Origin: Arenicellales bacterium
GTDB taxonomy: Bacteria; Pseudomonadota; Gammaproteobacteria; BMS3Bbin11
DNA: 10,211 nt
Assembly: GCA_029287965.1 (NCBI GenBank)
Contig: JARFQC010000191.1
Location: forward strand, 1-10,211
Direction: 5' to 3'
A model generated the notes under the pieces. That model was not told the DNA's origin and searched no databases. It was given only the letters and a program-made list of their open reading frames with translations. The translations under genes were made by a program, and so were the position numbers. Positions 6,721 to 10,211 of this stretch are shown here, piece by piece (positions within the stretch are counted from its first letter, which is position 1; each line of letters opens with the position of its first letter).

Positions 6721-7452
6721 CTACATGCAGTGAGAACGCAGCCTTTCGATGTCCTGCAGCTTGATGGAACGGTTATGCACCGTGATGATGTCCGCCTGTT
6801 GCAGGCCTGTCAGGCGACGGCTGACCGTTTCCAGTGACAGGCCGAGGTAATTGCCGATTTCTTCACGCGTCATCGGCAAATGAATTTCATCCTGCACGTC
6901 ATCCTGACGCTTCATCCGCCGGTGAAGGTTGTACAGGAAACAGGACACACGCTGTTCAGCGCTCATGTTGCCAAGGATCATCAGCATTTCGTCGTCGCGG
7001 CGCAGTTCCTTGCTCATTAAGCGGGCGAAATCTGAATGCAGCGATGGAATTTCACCCACCATCGATTCGATGTTGTCGTAGGATATTTCGCAGACCACGG
7101 TTTGTTCCAGGGCCACGGCATTGCAGTTATGGACTTCGTTGCAGATGGCGTCCAGCCCCAGCAATTCGCCGGGAAAATGAAAACCGGTTATCTGCTCCTT
7201 GCCGTCCCGTGTTACCCCGAAGGTTTTTACCGAGCCGGATTTGATTGCGAACAGGGAGCTGAATTTGCTCGACTGATGAAAGATGTGGTCGCCTTTATCA
7301 TAATGCGGGCGGTGCTCGACGATTTTCTCCACGGTCTGGAGATCATCATCGTTAACACCATGCGGCAGGCACAAGCGCCGGACGGAACAATATGAGCAGG
7401 AAGAAAAATCACGAATGGGAATGACGCGACTGGATGCCTTGCTTGCTGTCAT
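6721..7452 (-). CDS. fnr: FNR/Anr-type oxygen-sensing regulator with [4Fe-4S] ligands
   Basis: A 243-residue protein (E. coli FNR is 250). All four expected cluster ligands are present: C19-x2-C22-x5-C28 near the N-terminus and C121 in VVCEIS, equivalent to E. coli C20, C23, C29 and C122. The effector barrel (about 40-130) contains KSGSVKTFGVTRDGKEQI and FHFPGELLGLDAI; the dimer helix spans about 135-160. The HTH is MTREEIGNYLGLSLETVSRRL (194-214), with E208, S211 and R212 matching the FNR recognition-helix E--SR. FNR dimerises with an intact cluster under low oxygen and binds TTGAT-N4-ATCAA sites to switch on anaerobic respiration genes. The start has GAGG 4-5 bases away. It lies 46 bases after the AMMECR1 gene and 31 before the second regulator, probably one transcript. 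I found no full FNR box in the intergenic gaps. Confidence 0.96.
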   Translation of the reverse strand: MTASKASSRVIPIRDFSSCSYCSVRRLCLPHGVNDDDLQTVEKIVEHRPHYDKGDHIFHQSSKFSSLFAIKSGSVKTFGVTRDGKEQITGFHFPGELLGLDAICNEVHNCNAVALEQTVVCEISYDNIESMVGEIPSLHSDFARLMSKELRRDDEMLMILGNMSAEQRVSCFLYNLHRRMKRQDDVQDEIHLPMTREEIGNYLGLSLETVSRRLTGLQQADIITVHNRSIKLQDIERLRSHCM

Positions 7453-7498
7453 TTAGCCTCACTTCACGTCTGTTTGTAGATACCGGGTGCAGCGATGC

Positions 7499-8077
7499 TC
7501 ACCAGGATATCGTCGTATACCGTTCTACCCGCAGGCCGTCTGACCAGTGATCTGCTGGCAACCCGGCCTTAAGCTTCAAATGCCTTAAAAAATCAGTAGC
7601 TTCCGGGAGCTGTTCCCATACAGAAGGGAGGAAAGTACCCCGCCGGCCTGCATCCGTCAATATTAATCCATCCACGCCGGGCCTTAATTGCCTGATCAGG
7701 TCCTGCTCTGATTCAAATTGCATCGCCCTGGCAGGCGTCAGTACCGAGATGGAAAGGTCCAGCTTGTCCAGTTCCGGCTCCGTCAAGGCGGCAAAGCGCG
7801 GATCCCGGAACGCTGCAGCGTAGGCATTCTCGCATACATCGACCGCCAGCGGTCGACGGGCTTCCAGGCTGCCTATGCAACCGCGCAACTGGCCGGATTC
7901 GTTCAAGGTGACAAAGCATGCAGCCTGTTCAAGCAAACTCGCCGGCGTGTCCGCTATTGCCTCAAACTTTAACGGCCCACCCTGCTCGAGGCCATGGCGG
8001 ATCGATGCGTAGGCGAGCCCGGTCAGCGTCTCGCGGTCGCTGTCCGACAGGGGCATGGCGGGATCAGGCCGTTTCAT
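7499..8077 (-). CDS. AMMECR1-domain protein (AmmeMemoRadiSam system protein A)
   Basis: About 192 residues with the hallmark LRGCIG (64-69 from the chosen start), then DPRF (92-95) and the C-terminal block TFLPSVWEQLPEATDFLRHLKLKAGLP characteristic of AMMECR1 proteins. The invariant Cys in LRGCIG (C67) suggests a catalytic or thiol role, but no activity was known to me. I placed the start at the ATG at 8077 (MKRPDPAMPLS), which overlaps the MEMO gene by 14 bases. The frame stays open upstream to 8131, and an ATG at 8056 is another option; neither main candidate has a strong ribosome binding site, as is common with overlapping genes. MEMO, AMMECR1 and the radical SAM enzyme recur together in prokaryotes as a predicted three-part system; all three are here. 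Confidence 0.92.
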   Translation of the reverse strand: MKRPDPAMPLSDSDRETLTGLAYASIRHGLEQGGPLKFEAIADTPASLLEQAACFVTLNESGQLRGCIGSLEARRPLAVDVCENAYAAAFRDPRFAALTEPELDKLDLSISVLTPARAMQFESEQDLIRQLRPGVDGLILTDAGRRGTFLPSVWEQLPEATDFLRHLKLKAGLPADHWSDGLRVERYTTISW

Positions 8078-8861
8078 GCAACACCCACGCGCCATAGCCC
8101 ACGACCTGGTCGCGTGGCCCCGCCGTATCACCGGAATTTCGTAAATCGACTCGCTCCGGGCGTATGCCGCGCCGCCGGGCGGTCAGCAGCAGGCCCGACA
8201 CCGGCAGATAGCCGCAGGCCTTGTTTCCATCCAAACGTTCCGGCTGCAGCGCTTCGATGGTCTTTGCGGTGTCGGCATCGAGCCGGCGGGCAGTGGCATA
8301 GTCGTGATAGTGGCTCAGATCTGAACTGATCACTATCAGTGTGCCAGCGTCACCCCACAGGTAATCAATGGCCTGCTCGACCTGCTCCGGCGTGGCGTCG
8401 CCCACTACCAGGGGGATCAGCGCGAACGCGTCGAGTTGCGCCTGCAGGAACGGCAGATGGACCTCCAGGCTGTGCTCCCGGGCGTGTGCCGCGGCATGCC
8501 GGGTGACGAACGGGCATGCCGCCAGCAGCCTGTCTATGCGCTGCTGGTCGACCGGGATGGTTCCCAGTGGCGTCGCGAACTGGTCTGCTTCGGGCGCGGC
8601 CAGCCCCTGGAAATAAACCCGGTGGGAAGGACCAAGCAGCACCACGGTTGAAATGGAATCATGTGCTGCACGCAATGACGCATAGGCCGTTGCCGCTACT
8701 GGACCGGAGTAGATATAACCGGCGTGCGGGACGATCATTGCCTTGGGCGGCTTCTCCGCGACTGCGGCATCCGCCAGCATCGTGTCGACATCGCTGCGCA
8801 GAACGCCTGCCTCACCCGGGTAGAACATGCCGGCCACGGCCGGATTCCTGATCGTTGTCAT
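8064..8861 (-). CDS. MEMO1-family protein (AmmeMemoRadiSam system protein B)
   Basis: A 265-residue protein of the MEMO1 fold, related to extradiol dioxygenases (LigB-like). Visible segments are RNPAVAGMFYPG (5-16), VPHAGYIYSGPVAATAY (44-60) with H46, LGPSHRVYF (76-84) with H80, REHSLEVHLPFLQ (128-140), ISSDLSHYHD (178-187) with D181, and NKACGYLPVSGLLL (213-226) with C216. In human MEMO1, the corresponding His, His and Cys line the metal-binding pocket, reported to bind iron or copper; the residues are retained here. I used the ATG at 8861 because a GGGAG site lies 6 bases upstream; a GTG at 8864 immediately precedes it. It is the first gene of the minus-strand run and diverges from the radical SAM gene. 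Substrate unknown. Confidence 0.94.
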   Translation of the reverse strand: MTTIRNPAVAGMFYPGEAGVLRSDVDTMLADAAVAEKPPKAMIVPHAGYIYSGPVAATAYASLRAAHDSISTVVLLGPSHRVYFQGLAAPEADQFATPLGTIPVDQQRIDRLLAACPFVTRHAAAHAREHSLEVHLPFLQAQLDAFALIPLVVGDATPEQVEQAIDYLWGDAGTLIVISSDLSHYHDYATARRLDADTAKTIEALQPERLDGNKACGYLPVSGLLLTARRRGIRPERVDLRNSGDTAGPRDQVVGYGAWVLHETA

Positions 8862-8867
8862 CACAAT

Positions 8868-8872
8868 CTCCC
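8868..8872 (-). promoter_or_regulatory. Ribosome binding site fixing the MEMO start
   Basis: GGGAG on the minus strand, 6 bases from the ATG at 8861. The adjacent in-frame GTG at 8864 would have shorter, less favourable spacing. Confidence 0.6.
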
Positions 8873-8907
8873 GATGGTGCGCTTTAAACCATTCCCCGCC
8901 ACCATCA

Positions 8908-8919
8908 TATATAATTATA
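8908..8919. promoter_or_regulatory. AT-rich divergent promoter core between MEMO and the radical SAM gene
   Basis: A near-palindromic AT tract contains TATAAT on the plus strand (8910-8915) and TATAAT on the minus strand (8919-8914), overlapping by two bases. These could be back-to-back -10 boxes for the radical SAM gene (ATG 8939, 24 bases on) and for MEMO (ATG 8861). The corresponding -35 regions match poorly in both directions, so an activator may be needed. Overlapping -10 boxes would let polymerase bind in only one direction at a time. Confidence 0.45.
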
Positions 8920-8938
8920 GAACAGTAGAGGTGACAAC

Positions 8939-10036
8939 ATGACCGAGCCTGTACCGATTACCGGCAGCACCTACCCCGGACGCTACTGGCATATGCTCGA
9001 CGATGGCCGCATCCAGTGTGACCTGTGCCCGCGTTACTGCCGTCTCAAGGAAGGCAAACGCGGCCTGTGCTTCGTACGCGCGCGCCAGGATGACCGCATG
9101 ATCCTGACCACCTACGGACGCTCATCCGGTTTCTGCATCGACCCGATCGAAAAAAAGCCCCTGAATCACTACCTGCCCGGCACCAGTGTGCTGTCGTTCG
9201 GCACCGCGGGCTGCAACCTCACCTGCAAGTTCTGCCAGAACTGGGATATGAGCAAATCCCGCGAGATGGATACCCTCGCAGACGAAGCCTCGCCGGAAAA
9301 GATCGCCCGCGTGGCCGCCGAACTGCACTGCCGCAGCGTCGCGTTCACCTACAACGACCCGGTCATATTCCATGAATACGCCATCGATATCGCGCGCGAG
9401 TGCCGCAAACGGGACATCAAGACCGTTGCCGTCACGGCCGGTTACATCTGTGCCGAACCGCGCGCGGAATTTTTCGCCCACATGGATGCGGCGAATATCG
9501 ACCTGAAAGGCTTCACCGAAGAGTTCTACCACAGCCTGTGCAGCGCGGAGCTGGCCAGCGTGCTGGATACGATCGAGTACGTGCACAAGGAAACTGACAC
9601 GTGGTTGGAGCTGACCACGCTGCTGATCCCGGGCAAAAACGACTCGGATGAGGAACTCACCAACCTGAGTCGGTGGGTCTTCGATCACCTCGGGGCAGAC
9701 GTCCCGCTGCATTTCAGCGCCTTCCACCCCGATTTCAAGATGATGGATATACCTCCGACACCGCCGTCAACACTGACCCGGGCACGCAAGATAGCCATGC
9801 AGAACGGCCTGCAGTATGTCTACACCGGCAACGTGCACGACAAGGCCGGGGGCAGCACCTGGTGCCCGTCATGCGGAAACATCCTGATCGGACGGGACTG
9901 GTATGAACTGAGCGACTGGAATATCGACAAGACAGGCTGCTGCGCTGCATGCGGCAAGGCGATTCCCGGCGTGTTCGAGGGCCAGCCCGGCGACTGGGGG
10001 GCGAAACGTCAGCCGGTCAGGCTCAGCGCGATGTAA
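8939..10036 (+). CDS. AmmeMemoRadiSam system radical SAM enzyme (PFL-activase-like)
   Basis: A 365-residue radical SAM protein. The SAM-binding [4Fe-4S] motif is C92-NLT-C96-KF-C99, followed by the typical FTYNDPVIFHEYA (136-148), VTAGYI (165-170) and NIDLKGFTEEFY (186-197). A Cys set precedes the core, C27-x2-C30-x3-C34-x9-C44, which may hold a second metal site. A C-terminal zinc-ribbon-like pair follows: C309-x2-C312 and C335-x2-C338. The length and the order N-terminal Cys cluster, radical SAM core, C-terminal CxxC pair fit the AmmeMemoRadiSam enzyme family, related to pyruvate formate-lyase activases. Its target was not known to me; a glycyl-radical or protein/peptide modification is a guess from homology. 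A GAGGTGA site precedes the ATG by 4 bases. It is transcribed away from MEMO and AMMECR1. Confidence 0.96.
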   Translation: MTEPVPITGSTYPGRYWHMLDDGRIQCDLCPRYCRLKEGKRGLCFVRARQDDRMILTTYGRSSGFCIDPIEKKPLNHYLPGTSVLSFGTAGCNLTCKFCQNWDMSKSREMDTLADEASPEKIARVAAELHCRSVAFTYNDPVIFHEYAIDIARECRKRDIKTVAVTAGYICAEPRAEFFAHMDAANIDLKGFTEEFYHSLCSAELASVLDTIEYVHKETDTWLELTTLLIPGKNDSDEELTNLSRWVFDHLGADVPLHFSAFHPDFKMMDIPPTPPSTLTRARKIAMQNGLQYVYTGNVHDKAGGSTWCPSCGNILIGRDWYELSDWNIDKTGCCAACGKAIPGVFEGQPGDWGAKRQPVRLSAM

Positions 10037-10052
10037 TTACCCACTCCCTGCT

Positions 10053-10133
10053 GTAGGAGCGGCGGCCTCGCCGCGATTATTTCCTGGTTTTGGGCCCTTA
10101 GTATTGTATTCGCGGCGAGGCCGCCGCTTCTAC
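10053..10133. repeat. Inverted pair of REP-type GTAG elements (BIME-like)
   Basis: Arm 1 (10053-10076) and the complement of arm 2 (10110-10133) agree at 23 of 24 positions. Each arm starts with GTAG and carries its own small hairpin, GCGGCG-GCCT-CGCCGC. The two arms are separated by 33 bases. A GTAG head plus short GC-rich palindrome, arranged head to head, is the form of REP elements mobilised by RAYT transposases in gammaproteobacteria. The pair lies 17 bases after the radical SAM stop and could also act as a transcript-stabilising or terminating stem, although it lacks a T-run. No RAYT gene is in the window. Confidence 0.85.
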
Positions 10134-10164
10134 GCAGTTTCTTCCTCCGGCGCCCGCCCCGTAC

Positions 10165-10211
10165 CTGTCTCTTATACACATCTGACGCTGCCGACGAATA
10201 TAATCCGGTGT
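10165..10211. other. Sequencing-adapter contamination (Nextera mosaic end plus index)
   Basis: Positions 10165-10197 begin CTGTCTCTTATACACATCT and end GACGCTGCCGACGA. From memory this is identical over 33 bases to the reverse complement of the Illumina Nextera read 1 adapter, including the 19-base Tn5 mosaic end. The next ten bases (10198-10207) fit an i5 index, and the final GTGT (10208-10211) matches the start of the following adapter segment. These 47 bases are therefore artificial; genuine sequence ends at or before 10164. Confidence 0.96.

Noticed and set aside
9122..9727. A 201-codon minus-strand frame inside the radical SAM gene
   Set aside because: Antisense to a gene with all diagnostic motifs; no family resemblance.
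10165..10183. Tn5 mosaic end as evidence of a natural Tn5/IS50 insertion
   Set aside because: The 19 bases continue into Nextera-specific adapter and index sequence, so this is library preparation, not a transposon.

Overview
The window looks like chromosomal DNA from a gammaproteobacterium, probably a sulfur-metabolising one. The pointers are DjlA, a DUF2788 membrane protein and a DUF3530 hydrolase (families I associate mainly with gammaproteobacteria), a DsrE2-like sulfur-trafficking protein, two YgaP-type DUF2892 membrane proteins and an FNR with an intact iron-sulfur ligand set. The species cannot be named from this. There is no phage, plasmid, CRISPR or transposase gene, and no gene-free stretch exceeds 300 bases. 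The last 47 bases are not biological: they match a Nextera sequencing adapter plus index, so the window ends at a contaminated contig end.

Layout. Positions 1-793 (minus): a DsrE2-like protein cut by the window edge, preceded by a 77-residue HMA-fold protein without the metal-binding CxxC; a perfect 9-bp palindrome at 874-896 may be their operator. Positions 1012-3464 (minus): nadA (quinolinate synthase) followed by gltA (type II citrate synthase). Positions 3558-4546 (plus): a secreted DUF3530 alpha/beta hydrolase, stop-start coupled to a two-helix DUF2788 protein. Positions 4592-5374 (minus): djlA, a membrane-anchored J-domain co-chaperone.

Positions 5467-8861 (minus) hold six genes in a row: MEMO1-family protein, AMMECR1-family protein, FNR, a second Crp/Fnr-type regulator and two tandem DUF2892 proteins. 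A strong bidirectional terminator at 5413-5443 closes the run. The AmmeMemoRadiSam radical SAM enzyme (8939-10036, plus) diverges from the MEMO gene across a 77-bp AT-rich spacer. The complete three-part AmmeMemoRadiSam system is therefore present. Its biochemical function was not established as far as I know, and here two of its genes lie directly upstream of an oxygen-sensing regulator.

After the radical SAM gene an inverted pair of REP-type GTAG elements (10053-10133) precedes the adapter. The most rewarding parts for follow-up are the AmmeMemoRadiSam/FNR/Crp/DUF2892 array, the HMA-like plus DsrE2 pair with its palindrome, and the REP pair. The adapter tail should be trimmed.
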